DNA of 60,395 bases, from contig NZ_WWCL01000006.1 in assembly GCF_009857835.1 (NCBI RefSeq), positions 1-60,395 on the forward strand, in the 5' to 3' direction. Positions within the stretch are counted from its first letter, which is position 1. The number at the start of each line of letters is the position of its first letter. This stretch comes from Duganella fentianensis. Lineage in GTDB: Bacteria; Pseudomonadota; Gammaproteobacteria; Burkholderiales; Burkholderiaceae_D. The position numbers and the translations under genes are program-made. Of this stretch, positions 44,018-53,040 are shown in pieces. A model generated the notes under the pieces. That model searched no databases, was not told the origin of the DNA, and was given only the letters and a program-made list of their open reading frames with translations.

Positions 44018-45280
44018 ATGGGATCAGGTAGAGAGAAATTGCACGGCATTCTCAGCACGATATTGGCTGAAAATGCGCATAAGAGGACTAATGGGCGAGT
44101 TGCAAGCGATAGAACAACTACCGCCTATGGTGAAGTATTGCGAATGGGTTTCGATGTTTTATATGAAATTGGGTATCGGATAGAAAATCCACGGAATATA
44201 AATGAAACGCATATAAAAGCACTATGCGAATACTGGCACGGTAAAAATAAGGCGATTTCTACGATACAAGACTATTTATCGAAGTTTCGTATTTTCTCGG
44301 GGTGGATCGGCAAAAAGGGAATGGTAAAATCGCTGCCAGATTATCTCCCCAATATTCCAAAGCAGGAATTACGCGTTACAAAAGTAGCCAAGGTAAGCAA
44401 AGGCTGGACGGAAAATGGAGTCAACATTTCAGAGAAAATCGCATTGGCTGAGAATATTGATAAGCGATTTTCTTTAATGCTGCGAATGATGTTAGCTTTC
44501 GGCCTACGCCGAAAAGAGGTGATGCACACGCGAGTCTGGAAAGCGGATCACGGGAACAAGTTGGTGATATATCCTGGCGAAGCGAAAGGCGGACGTCCGC
44601 GCGACATCTTCATCGACAACAATGATCAACGTCAGGTTCTGGACTATGTGAAATCGCAGGTGGGTAAGACTGAGCCACTAGGCTGGCACACAAAAGAAAA
44701 CGGCACCATCGCGTCGCTCGCCTATAACATCAAGCGCTACAATCGACTGATGGCCAGCATCGGCATCACCAAACTGAAAGACGGCGTTACAGGCCACGGT
44801 TTACGTGCCCAGTACGCCGAAAATTCTGCTCTGATCGCCGGACTCATTCCACCGACACTGGGCGGCAGTGCCAATCAGATGGAAAAAGATGTGTTGGATC
44901 TAAAGCGTGCGCAAATTAGTGAGTTGCTGGGGCATAGCCGAATCATCGTCACGGCCGCGTACTACGGCGCATTCAAATATAAGACTGGCGCCCCGATTGA
45001 TCGCTTAGCGTTATTCCAAATCAACATGGAAACTGCGCTTAACAAAATTCCACCCACAACGCTACTCAATGTTCCAGAAGAACATAAGGCACACTGCAGG
45101 AAAATGGTCGAAGAACTTGAAGAATTTGATGTCTGCACAACTATCAAACATATTCACTACTTATGGGAGCAGCACAGCAAACGCTTTGCGAGTCCATGGG
45201 CATCGCCGCAACATTCCAACCTTGCAGCACTGCAGGTGGTGGCAATGAGGTTAAATGGAGAAAAGGTCGACGACCAATAA
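44018..45280 (+). CDS. Integrase_1-type tyrosine recombinase
   Basis: The 420-residue recombinase has a SAM-like N-terminal domain with YxxxLRMGFDVL and then a full catalytic set: FGLRRKEVM (Arg I), HGLRAQYAENSA (His-x-x-Arg) and LLGHSRIIVTAAYYG (His, Tyr). It fits the Integrase_1 family found in genomic islands of beta- and gammaproteobacteria. It should be active. ATG 44018 has no clear ribosome site of its own. Confidence 0.85.
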   Translation: MGSGREKLHGILSTILAENAHKRTNGRVASDRTTTAYGEVLRMGFDVLYEIGYRIENPRNINETHIKALCEYWHGKNKAISTIQDYLSKFRIFSGWIGKKGMVKSLPDYLPNIPKQELRVTKVAKVSKGWTENGVNISEKIALAENIDKRFSLMLRMMLAFGLRRKEVMHTRVWKADHGNKLVIYPGEAKGGRPRDIFIDNNDQRQVLDYVKSQVGKTEPLGWHTKENGTIASLAYNIKRYNRLMASIGITKLKDGVTGHGLRAQYAENSALIAGLIPPTLGGSANQMEKDVLDLKRAQISELLGHSRIIVTAAYYGAFKYKTGAPIDRLALFQINMETALNKIPPTTLLNVPEEHKAHCRKMVEELEEFDVCTTIKHIHYLWEQHSKRFASPWASPQHSNLAALQVVAMRLNGEKVDDQ

Positions 45281-45319
45281 GCATACTAGCCCCCGATAGC
45301 ACACTATTTCTCCTGAGCG

Positions 45320-45704
45320 TTTTCGGGGGAAGGAAGAACTTAGTGGAAAGCGGTACACAGAAGAATTCAAGATTGCGGCGGTCAATCATGTAACCGATCG
45401 TGGGCACCCGGCGGCCGACGTAGCCGGGCGGCTTGGGGTGAGCATTCACAGTATCTATGCCTGGGCGAAGCACTACAGTGTCCCCAAGGATGCCGAGAGC
45501 TATTTCCAGTTGCTGAAACGGAAGCAAGTTCTTCGCAAGAACTACACTACACGTGACGAAGCCCGGCAAGACGTCTTCGACTACATCGAGATGTTTTACA
45601 ATCCAAAGCGGCGACACAGTTTCAATGAACGGCTATCGCCAGTCGAGTTTGAAATGAGGTATTTTTTACGGCTGCAGAGTATCTAGGAAAGTAGTGGTGA
45701 TTCA
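45320..45704 (+). mobile_element. IS3-family element with internal deletion, left end lost
   Basis: The frame begins as an orfA (KRYTEEFKIAAVNH-type text, VADVAGRLGVSIHSIYAWAK) and jumps at about 45485 to the C-terminal end of orfB (YIEMFYNPKRRHSFNERLSP). The orfA tail and the DDE core are deleted. The right inverted repeat is at 45677-45704. A related end stands alone at 49284-49311. Confidence 0.75.
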
Positions 45705-45854
45705 GTCCTTGTAGTTCATGCCTTCCTTATTCATCGGGTGAGCAGCCCATTCGTCATCAGTTTCGTTGGAACTCAGGTCCACGTTGCCGATGGTAGCGAT
45801 AGCGGCCAGAACCAGCAGAGTTTCGAAAGGGTTGGTGATAATCATGTACAGCAT
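45702..45854 (-). CDS. Small membrane peptide, stop codon supplied by an IS end
   Basis: The 50-residue frame reads MLYMIITNPFETLLVLAAIA and continues to an acidic tail. GGAG lies 6 bp before this ATG, better than the ATG at 45866. One hydrophobic segment suggests membrane insertion. Its TGA stop is the terminal TGA of the IS3 right end, so the gene could be a truncated front part of a longer gene. Confidence 0.5.
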   Translation of the reverse strand: MLYMIITNPFETLLVLAAIATIGNVDLSSNETDDEWAAHPMNKEGMNYKD

Positions 45855-46050
45855 TTGGCACTCCATTTAAGTTGTCGATTTAGGCCTCGAAGCAGAAATT
45901 ACTATCAGGGAGGTAAGGAAGTTCATGGTGATGCGCAAATTTGTGAATGCAACCTTACTTCCCCGGTAGGCATTCAAACGTTGGCGATACTGCGTAGTCT
46001 GCTAGAACAAGTAAACATGCTTCGAACACCCATTCATTACTCCGATACGT

Positions 46051-46176
46051 ATGGTAAAAAAAGTGAATGTGCATTCGAACGTAGACAAGTACGAAGGAAA
46101 CACATACGAGGAAATGGGGGGCATCCGGTTAGTACCAATTACGCTCACTTGCACTACAGTTGCACTGTTAAATTGA
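46051..46176 (+). CDS. Possible peptide with double-glycine leader-like end
   Basis: The 41-residue frame MVKKVNVHSNVDKYEGNT continues to EEMGG and then IRLVPITLTCTTVALLN. A GG followed by a threonine-rich tail with one Cys resembles secreted peptide precursors. There is no modification or export enzyme nearby, and the ribosome site is weak, so this is tentative. Confidence 0.3.
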   Translation: MVKKVNVHSNVDKYEGNTYEEMGGIRLVPITLTCTTVALLN

Positions 46177-46233
46177 CATTGGTCGCTGGAATTGCTAGCG
46201 TATCTATGTAGAAATATTTTGTAAGAGGTAGCT

Positions 46234-46353
46234 ATGAAGAAGAACGCTATTGTTGAGAATTGGAACCAAGGTGTACGTGAAGGTTGGACAATGTATTGGT
46301 CGCCGTTCGTATCATTGTATAAATTGTTCAAGAAGACTTTTACCGGCAAGTAG
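46234..46353 (+). CDS. Small cationic Trp-rich peptide (39 aa)
   Basis: The frame starts MKKNAIVENWNQGVREGW and ends LFKKTFTGK. GAGGTAG lies a few bases before the ATG, a good ribosome site. It is basic and amphipathic, with aromatic residues. No family is recognised. Confidence 0.5.
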   Translation: MKKNAIVENWNQGVREGWTMYWSPFVSLYKLFKKTFTGK

Positions 46354-46380
46354 AATTCATTTTTGAAAGCGCCTTAACTA

Positions 46381-46587
46381 TTAGGCCTTACGCTGGTTGG
46401 CGCGTGTACCCCAATCCTTGAATTCAGTTGGATTTTCCATGAGCGAATGCTTGATGACCAACTGCTCGGATATGATGCGATCACTACGTACCTTCATGTC
46501 AGCGGCCTGCTTAGGGCTGAACCCGAGGTCTTTGAAGATATTTCCATTAATGGGAGTTATGTGAGCTGATCGAGTTTCGGTTTTCAC
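46381..46587 (-). CDS. Short HTH-antitoxin-like protein (68 aa, GTG start)
   Basis: The N-terminal part (HITPINGNIFKDLGFSPKQA then ADMKVRSD) matches the first half of XRE-type antitoxins that accompany Gp49-like/HigB toxins. The usual HTH after it is absent or replaced. The GTG start overlaps the stop of an upstream frameshifted frame (GTGA). It may be a truncated antitoxin. Confidence 0.5.
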   Translation of the reverse strand: MKTETRSAHITPINGNIFKDLGFSPKQAADMKVRSDRIISEQLVIKHSLMENPTEFKDWGTRANQRKA

Positions 46588-46837
46588 TTTTTTGCCCTTT
46601 CAAATATATTTTCTTTCCAGTGCGTCTTTATATCATTAGTACCATAATGGAAAGTTAATTGATCCATTTCCTGATGTGGTAGAGAATTTTCTATGCCCCG
46701 CTGGATCTGGTCGCGTACATCACCTAAGACGAACAACCGTCGATTTGTTCTTAAATTGAAACTGTACTGACGCCTGCATTATCAAATAGTTCACGAACGT
46801 CTGGAATTTTAAAAGATTGCTTTAAGACTTCGCACAT
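46584..46837 (-). pseudogene. Frameshifted gene upstream of the antitoxin-like gene
   Basis: The first part reads MCEVLKQSFKIPDVRELFDN and stops. In another frame the text continues RRLFVLGDVRDQIQRGIENS to HWKENIFERAKK. The length is not a multiple of three, so one base is lost or gained near 46755. By position it could have been the partner toxin, but no family can be given. Confidence 0.4.
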
Positions 46838-46953
46838 GACTAAGTTGGAAGAATCCCGTGATCTTTTTTACCTTTCCGCAAAGCTTCTTATCTTGGCAAA
46901 TAAGCTATTACATGTCATTCTTTATTTCGGATTTATCGTTGCGGAAGACTAAC

Positions 46954-47085
46954 ATGCTTGACTACATACTCCTCGCAATTGTTGCTATTTTAGGAATAGG
47001 TCTCGGTCTCTTTACTCTGAACGAAGCCAAAAAGCTGCAGGCAACGCGAACAGAGCATGGCATCTCTGCAGATAACACAGATTGA
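46954..47085 (+). CDS. Small membrane protein (43 aa)
   Basis: MLDYILLAIVAILGIGLGLF forms one strong hydrophobic segment, followed by a short polar tail. GGAAG lies about 8 bp before the ATG. Function unknown. Confidence 0.5.
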   Translation: MLDYILLAIVAILGIGLGLFTLNEAKKLQATRTEHGISADNTD

Positions 47086-47151
47086 CTAATTAACGACATT
47101 GGTCATCAAAAGCCGATTTATGGACCTTCATTTCTTGTGTTCCAACAAATA

Positions 47152-47364
47152 ATGAAAAAATCAAAAAATTTAAAACGGCGATCGCATCCCATTGTGCCTA
47201 GCTCTGTGCTGAGCGAAGAAGAACTCGCACGTAATATTGCAAGAACCAAACGCCATCTTGAGACAACCCAAAATCAATTTCTGGCCCGTCTCACTAAATC
47301 ACAATCGTTCTTCAAGCAGCATCATGAAGTCGGGCTACTAGCAGGATCTATACAAAGTTTCTAG
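47152..47364 (+). CDS. Small basic hypothetical protein
   Basis: A 70-residue frame (MKKSKNLKRRSHPIVPSS, then an Arg/Lys-rich helix). No family, and the ribosome site is weak. A start at the GTG 47137 is also possible. Confidence 0.35.
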   Translation: MKKSKNLKRRSHPIVPSSVLSEEELARNIARTKRHLETTQNQFLARLTKSQSFFKQHHEVGLLAGSIQSF

Positions 47365-47539
47365 TGCTGATTGAGTGGTGCAGCGGGTTCCGGCGTGGAT
47401 ATAGCGCCCTTTACCAGCGCGTCCCACGCCTACCGGAGGAGCTGCGGGTGCGCCACGGCAGCGGCGCCTTCGGCAAATGACTGTAATGACCCAGTGAATT
47501 CCTGCTCAGGTGATAATACGGAAAGGACATCACGTGAGC

Positions 47540-47848
47540 ATGGTCATGGAAGAAGAAGTCAAACGCTGGACGGCGAAGCGCAAGGCAGCGCTGGTCACTG
47601 AAATTATTCAGGGTAAAACGACGGTTGCAGAGGCTAGTCGTGCCTTCGATATGCCGCCGTCGGAAATCGAGGAATGGGTGGACGAAGCCAAGCGCGGCAT
47701 GGAGAACGCCCTGCGGACCAAGCCGCTGGATGTGCGCGAGCAGTATGAGCGCCAGATCAAGGAACTCCAGGAAGCATACGGCGAAGCGATGCTGGAACTG
47801 CGTGCCAGAAAAAAGTTGGCGTCCCTGCTGGGCGAGGAAGAGAAGTGA
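47540..47848 (+). CDS. IS3-family orfA
   Basis: The 102-residue HTH protein (VKRWTAKRKAALVTEIIQGK, then TTVAEASRAFDMPPSEIEEW) binds the IS ends. A slippery run AAAAAAG at 47809-47815 and overlap with orfB suggest programmed -1 frameshifting to form the fused transposase. Confidence 0.88.
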   Translation: MVMEEEVKRWTAKRKAALVTEIIQGKTTVAEASRAFDMPPSEIEEWVDEAKRGMENALRTKPLDVREQYERQIKELQEAYGEAMLELRARKKLASLLGEEEK

Positions 47849-48666
47849 TCGAAACGATCCGCCAGGGACTGGAAGAAGAAGGATTCAAGGTTTCGATCAG
47901 TAAGCTGTGCCAGTGGTTCGATCTGCCGCGTGGGACGGTGTACTACAAATCGGTCAAGGCAGCGCCCAAGGTGCAGCCACGCTTTGCCGATCCGATCAAG
48001 GCAGTGATCAACGAGGAACCTTCCTTCGGCTATCGCACGGTGGCAGCCCTGCTGGGCTTCAACAAGAACACGGTCCAGTGCATCTTCCAGCTGCGTGGCT
48101 GGCAGGTGAGGAAACGGCCAGTCGGTTTCCGTCCACGCGTCCAAGCTTTGCCTTCGGTAGCGAAAGCACCGAACGAGCACTGGGCGACCGATATGTGTCG
48201 CGTGTGGGCTGGCCGTGATGGCTGGTCTGTGCTGGCCTTGGTGATTGATTGCCATACCCGAGAACTACTGGGCTGGCATCTATCCCGCTCAGGCAAAGCC
48301 AAGACAGCGGAGGCGGCTTTGGAGCAGGCACTCATTGCCCGCTATGGCACCTTGGGCCGGGTCGAGGCACCGTTTTTGCTCCGATCCGACAATGGACTGG
48401 TTTTCACTAGTCGCAGCTACACCAGGTTGGTTCGCAGCTATGGACTGCGCCAGGAGTTCATCACGCCGCATTGCCCGGAACAAAACGGCATGGTGGAACG
48501 CGTCATCCGGACGTTGAAGGAACAATGCGTGCACCACCACCGATTTGAGAGTTTGCAGCACGCCAGTCGGGTCATCGCCGGCTGGATCGGGTTCTACAAC
48601 AACCTGCGCCCGCATCAAGCGCTGGGGATGAAAACACTCGCTGAGGCATTTGCTTTAGCGGCTTAA
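47845..48666 (+). CDS. IS3-family orfB transposase
   Basis: The 273-residue DDE transposase has D in HWATDMCRVW, D in LLRSDNGLVF and E in NGMVERVIRTLKEQ, and ends with RPHQALGMKT. The reading frame is intact. The GTG at 47845 overlaps the orfA stop, but production of the active protein is expected through frameshifting from orfA. Confidence 0.92.
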   Translation: MIETIRQGLEEEGFKVSISKLCQWFDLPRGTVYYKSVKAAPKVQPRFADPIKAVINEEPSFGYRTVAALLGFNKNTVQCIFQLRGWQVRKRPVGFRPRVQALPSVAKAPNEHWATDMCRVWAGRDGWSVLALVIDCHTRELLGWHLSRSGKAKTAEAALEQALIARYGTLGRVEAPFLLRSDNGLVFTSRSYTRLVRSYGLRQEFITPHCPEQNGMVERVIRTLKEQCVHHHRFESLQHASRVIAGWIGFYNNLRPHQALGMKTLAEAFALAA

Positions 48667-49005
48667 GTTGAGCAGGAAACGCTGGGTCATTACATCATTA
48701 CATGACTGCTCCAGTTGGCCAAGACGGATGTGCTGCTGCTCGATGACTGGGGCATGGGCGCTATCGAAAGCGCCACGCGCTCGGATCTGCTGGAAATCAT
48801 CGACGACTGGGCCGCCCATAAGGCCACCATAATCACCAGCTAGCTACCCATCGAGCACTGGCATGCTTTTATCGGCGACGCCGCCGTGGCCGATGCCATC
48901 CTCGACCGCCTCATGCAGCGCCAACTCCGCGTCACCTTGACCGGCGACTCGCTGCGACAGGAACGAAAAACCAGCAAAAAGGAGAAAAATCTCGACCCAT
49001 CGTGA

Positions 49006-49334
49006 CCGCAGCAATTAGAATTTGACCCGCGTGACACCACTGATGCGCAGTAGTCACGATGCACCGGAATCATCGGTCACGATCACCAGAATAGGTGCTC
49101 ATCCACACAATACGGCAATTATCACTTTTCAGCAATTGAGTATAACTAAGCAGCCAAACCAAGAGTCCGTTTCCGCCCCATTGCAGACCTTCGTCTAAAT
49201 ATCTAATTCCTTATTTTTTGGCTGCCAATTATTCAAAGGCATAATAAGACACTGCTTTGCTTGCGAATCTATACAAGTCTGCGGAGTATCCGGAAAGCTA
49301 GTAATGATTCAGTCACGATCGACCGGAGTAGCTA
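49006..49334. other. IS21 right-end and IS3 end remnants
   Basis: At about 49035-49095 GTCACGAT motifs next to CCGGAATCATC and CCAGAATAGG resemble the IS21-type end of 7255-7395. At 49284-49311 a solo IS3-type end (GAGTATCCGGAAAGC to GATTCA) matches the one at 45677-45704. No gene is seen. Confidence 0.6.
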
Positions 49335-50852
49335 TCATCGCTTTCCCAGTTTGAGACTTAGCCTACGAGCGCCAATAATGCATCCTGTTACGCCCGTTAA
49401 TAATCCGCCCAGACTCAGCGTAATTAAAAGGATGTCCCATGCGGGGCGATTTTCTAGCAACGGAAGCCAATCCCAACTATGCAACATTGAGAATAGCCAC
49501 CGACTAAAACGTTGGCGTCGATCTAACTCGCTTATAACTTGGCCAGTATGCGGATCTAAATAGACCCAACTCCTATAGGCATCGTCATATTCCAAACGTA
49601 TGATAGGTAACGGTTTGATCCGGTCACCATACAGGCTGTGGGCGTCACGATTGTAATAGTAAAAATCATATTCCGTTTGCCATGTAACGGCCCTCACCGG
49701 TGACCATAACAAACTCCGAGCAGCTTCTAGCAACTGGTCTTGGTTCAGCACCATTTGATACGCACTGGCGCTATCAAGAATTACTGGGGCGCCCGTATCT
49801 GCCTGTGCCAATACGATAGTTCGCCCCACTACCTGTTGCCATCGAAGCTCACGAATCTTGGCGCCAGCACTCTGTAATAGCAGCGCAGGTACCGCATCTC
49901 TTTCTGTCAAATATAATCCGTCGCCTCTAATTGCTTGTTGCTGTAAAGGTGAGCGTCCACTATTAAATATGTGCCAAGGATTCATAGACATCAGGCCGCT
50001 GAACGACCATGTCACGACAATCAACGCAAAGCACAGACCGCCGAGGTGGTGCCAGCGCATCGCTCTATTCTGGTATGGCGAACTGTTGCCGTTGCGATAT
50101 CGCTGACGCCAACGCCAGCGCAGAGTCCCTATCCAAGCACCTGAAAGCCCGGCCACGCTGCAAGCGATAGCAAGGCTATCTAGCAAGAACGACCAATACG
50201 GTTGAAATACATTGCCGCGTAATGGGTACAGCCAGTGTATCCACGCGCCGACGTAATTCCAGCAACGTTCGCTGCGGGTTGCGTCGCGCACGACTTCGCC
50301 TGTCTGTCCTGAAATGTACAGTAGTGTCCTGTCCCCATCATCTAACAGTACTCGGTGTAGCGGCCGGTGGCGATCAAGTCCTCTTGTGTGCGTAAAGGCA
50401 TCCTCTTGGACTTGATCAAGATACTGCAAACCTATCTGTCTTCCCGCAAACGTTTGTGCGCTGGCCACAGCGTGTGCCACATCAACGGCCGGCAACTGCA
50501 CTCCACTTTGCGCATCAATTACGATCACAGCTGGCATTGCCGCTTGCACCGTAGTGTTCACGGTGGCAGGCTGTGCCAGATAAACCGGACGTGCACCACT
50601 TGCTTGTGCCAGCCTTAACTCCCGCAGCGGACCGAATACGCCTGCCCGCTGCAACGCAGTGGCAGGCGCCAGCATTGGAATAGCGGGGTCGAGCACAGGT
50701 AAATGTTGTAACCGCTCCACCTCTGTCAGTTTGGGGTATCCCACGTACATCATCACTATGCCGGAGAAAAACCATAAAACGCAGAATATCCCCAGCACTA
50801 TTCCTACCCAACGATGGAGTAAGAATAGCACCCGCTTTGCTGGAAGCTTCAC
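49335..50852 (-). CDS. PepSY-domain inner-membrane protein
   Basis: The 505-residue PepSY_TM-type protein has four main membrane segments (VLFLLHRWVGIVLGIF near the start, others around residues 210, 270 and 475), with large periplasmic parts. Such proteins occur next to TonB-dependent receptors and several act as metal or siderophore reductases in the inner membrane. The GTG start overlaps the TGA of the receptor gene (GTGA), so they form a coupled pair. Confidence 0.87.
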   Translation of the reverse strand: MKLPAKRVLFLLHRWVGIVLGIFCVLWFFSGIVMMYVGYPKLTEVERLQHLPVLDPAIPMLAPATALQRAGVFGPLRELRLAQASGARPVYLAQPATVNTTVQAAMPAVIVIDAQSGVQLPAVDVAHAVASAQTFAGRQIGLQYLDQVQEDAFTHTRGLDRHRPLHRVLLDDGDRTLLYISGQTGEVVRDATRSERCWNYVGAWIHWLYPLRGNVFQPYWSFLLDSLAIACSVAGLSGAWIGTLRWRWRQRYRNGNSSPYQNRAMRWHHLGGLCFALIVVTWSFSGLMSMNPWHIFNSGRSPLQQQAIRGDGLYLTERDAVPALLLQSAGAKIRELRWQQVVGRTIVLAQADTGAPVILDSASAYQMVLNQDQLLEAARSLLWSPVRAVTWQTEYDFYYYNRDAHSLYGDRIKPLPIIRLEYDDAYRSWVYLDPHTGQVISELDRRQRFSRWLFSMLHSWDWLPLLENRPAWDILLITLSLGGLLTGVTGCIIGARRLSLKLGKR

Positions 50853-52915
50853 AGACTAAAATTTGCAGCCAGATACAAGGCTCTACCATCGCCGGGAGAA
50901 TGCCGAGTCTGATCATTGAGCCAGACGTACTCGTAGTACCGGTTGAACAGATTCTTCACTTGTAGGTCAAGACTCAGATTGGCGTTCACCCGATAACTTG
51001 CACTTGCATTGAACAGCGCATACGCACCATACTTATTGCCAACATTTGCCGTGGTCAGATAGTAGCTGCCTTGTCCATTCGCCCAAGTCGAAATTTTCCA
51101 CGCAGGATTAAGCTGCAACTCATAGCCAGCGGAGAATAAATTGCGTGGTAGATGGTCTATCTCATTGCCGAGTGTGGCCGGTGCAGCTGGATCTGGACGA
51201 ACAATACGGGAACGCTGCAACGAATAACTTAACCAGGCATTGGCTCCGTTGTTCGTTCGTGCATTCAATTGCAAATCTATCCCCTCGCGTCGAGTACTGC
51301 CCACATTCTCTGATCCCCCAGCAGGGTCATTCAGACGGCGCTTCACCTCGTCAGAGGCATCTTGCCGCCACACAGCAAAACGACCATTGACCCAATCAAG
51401 TGGTGCAAACTTGATGCCGTTTTCCCAGCCTTGATTGACCGATGGCCGCACACTGCTTCCAGCGGACTGATAGGCTGCCGCACCCGCACCTATCTGGAAG
51501 GTTTTCCCCCAGTTGGCGTAAATACTTGCTGCACTAGATAGTGCGTACACGGCGCTCAATTTAGGTTGCTTGATAATGCCGTAGTCCTGTATCGCATATT
51601 GCACGTTTTTCGACGTATCTTTGAACTCGCCCTCAACTTGATCAATGCGATAGCCGGGAATGAGCTTAAAGCCTTGAACCGGCTGCAAAACCGCCTGCAC
51701 ATACGCACCATAGTTATCGAAGCGGAAGTGCTGGTCGCGTGTGGTCACCACCCTCACTTTGTTATTAGTACTATAGCGAGGACTAGCGTCATGCTGATGC
51801 TCCGCGTTCACACCAGCTTCAATCGACGCGTCACGTAGCAATGCATAGGTAATGCCAAGGGGACGATATGTCGCGCTGGCAAGTAAGCCGGTATGTATCT
51901 CATCAATAATCCGCTCCTGTTGAGAGCTGGTAATTGCATAACGCAGCCAGCGCTGATCCTGCACGCTGTTACGATAGAGTCTAGTCGTCAACGATAAACC
52001 CTCTGATAACTCTCGACTGACATATGCGCTGATCTGGCTCATCTGGCGATTGCCACCGGTTGACTGAGCATAGGCATAAGATGCCGTAGGGTCGCTGCGT
52101 GCATCTTTTGCTTCAAGATAACCAGGCTCTTCCCCATTACCTTCAGTGTGGCGAATGCTGAAGCCGGAGCGCGTGCGACTATCGTCGCTGGTGTATGTCC
52201 ATTTTCCGCTGAGGGTAAATTTATCGAACTCTGCATTACTTCGGTAGCCATTTGATTTTTGATAACCCACAAAGTAATTTTGTGCCCAATTCCGACTTTC
52301 CATACCCTGTGCAAGTTGCAACTCTCTCGTCGCGAAACTACCGTAACTGACGCGGGCCACCGTTTCATTGCCACCTAGACGCGTATTGATATTTGCATTG
52401 CCCGCAATGTTATGTAGACCATAGCGTGGATCATTGGTGCCGCGTACCACTTCAATGCTATTAATCTCTAACGGAAAGAGCATATCGAGGAAAGGCATAC
52501 CGCCAGCATTATCATTGCTAGGTATGCCATCAATCAGCAGTTTTACCGCGTTGACTTCGCCCTCGCCGTTAAATCCACGGAAAGACAGCTTACCCGACTC
52601 ATTACCTTGTCGAAATTGGGTCAACATCACACCAGGTGTTCGGGCGAACAATTCCCACGCATGTTGTACTTGCTGTTCTTCGATCAGTTCAGCACCCAAA
52701 ACATCCACCGAGCTCAGTACGCTACGTGCGGAAAGTGGCCCGGATCGTTGGCCTTTGATGTCAACTCGCCCAACATACAGCGCTGCATCATCAGTTTGTT
52801 CTTGAGCATAGGCGAAGGCGGTAACTCCTAGTAGTGCAGTTAGCAAAATGGCGGACTGATAGGCGCCAAAAAAATAGCTTTTGGTAAGCGTACGCGGATA
52901 GGTAACGAAGTGCAT
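50849..52915 (-). CDS. TonB-dependent outer-membrane receptor
   Basis: The 688-residue receptor has a signal segment ending at about AFAYAQ, a plug domain (LFARTPGVMLTQFRQGNESG, then SFRGFNGEGEVNAVKLLIDG) and a 22-strand barrel ending in a terminal Phe-x-Leu (AANFSL). It looks like a siderophore or metal-chelate receptor; the ligand is unknown. It lies in tandem with PepSY downstream and a copper-type receptor upstream on the same strand. Confidence 0.9.
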   Translation of the reverse strand: MHFVTYPRTLTKSYFFGAYQSAILLTALLGVTAFAYAQEQTDDAALYVGRVDIKGQRSGPLSARSVLSSVDVLGAELIEEQQVQHAWELFARTPGVMLTQFRQGNESGKLSFRGFNGEGEVNAVKLLIDGIPSNDNAGGMPFLDMLFPLEINSIEVVRGTNDPRYGLHNIAGNANINTRLGGNETVARVSYGSFATRELQLAQGMESRNWAQNYFVGYQKSNGYRSNAEFDKFTLSGKWTYTSDDSRTRSGFSIRHTEGNGEEPGYLEAKDARSDPTASYAYAQSTGGNRQMSQISAYVSRELSEGLSLTTRLYRNSVQDQRWLRYAITSSQQERIIDEIHTGLLASATYRPLGITYALLRDASIEAGVNAEHQHDASPRYSTNNKVRVVTTRDQHFRFDNYGAYVQAVLQPVQGFKLIPGYRIDQVEGEFKDTSKNVQYAIQDYGIIKQPKLSAVYALSSAASIYANWGKTFQIGAGAAAYQSAGSSVRPSVNQGWENGIKFAPLDWVNGRFAVWRQDASDEVKRRLNDPAGGSENVGSTRREGIDLQLNARTNNGANAWLSYSLQRSRIVRPDPAAPATLGNEIDHLPRNLFSAGYELQLNPAWKISTWANGQGSYYLTTANVGNKYGAYALFNASASYRVNANLSLDLQVKNLFNRYYEYVWLNDQTRHSPGDGRALYLAANFSL

Positions 52916-53040
52916 AATTAGAGGGTATTAGATATGGATTCATCACGTTGCTTTGCCTGCGCAAGGAGAGCAACGTGACCAAGTTATAGAGGGTGTATTG
53001 AGTGCCTATAGCTACCGACATCAATCAGCAGTAAGCAAAA

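Larger units (their letters stand above)
47482..48694 (+). mobile_element. Complete IS3-family insertion sequence, 1213 bp
   Basis: Left repeat TGTAATGACCCAGTGAATTC (47482) and right repeat ending GGGTCATTACA (48694) are inverted matches. Inside are orfA and orfB. TGAC precedes the left end; on the right TGAC comes after an extra 8 bp (TCATTACA), which repeats the terminal 8 bp. It is the intact version of the copy at 3358-4072. Confidence 0.9.
47366..49005 (+). pseudogene. istB: istB (IS21 family) split by an IS3-family element
   Basis: The left part (47366-47481) reads RGYSALYQRVPRLPEELRVR then HGSGAFGK; the right part (48706-49005) reads LLQLAKTDVLLLDDWGMGAI and on to RLMQRQLRVTLTGDSLRQ. 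Together they are the C-terminal half of IstB, the ATP-binding helper of IS21 transposition. There are stops at the insertion point and at 48841 (TAG in the usual SQLP). The IS3 element sits inside. Confidence 0.82.

Noticed and set aside
45738..46211. 157-codon plus-strand frame
   Set aside because: Starts at a GTG opposite a better-supported small gene and has no ribosome site or family-like text.
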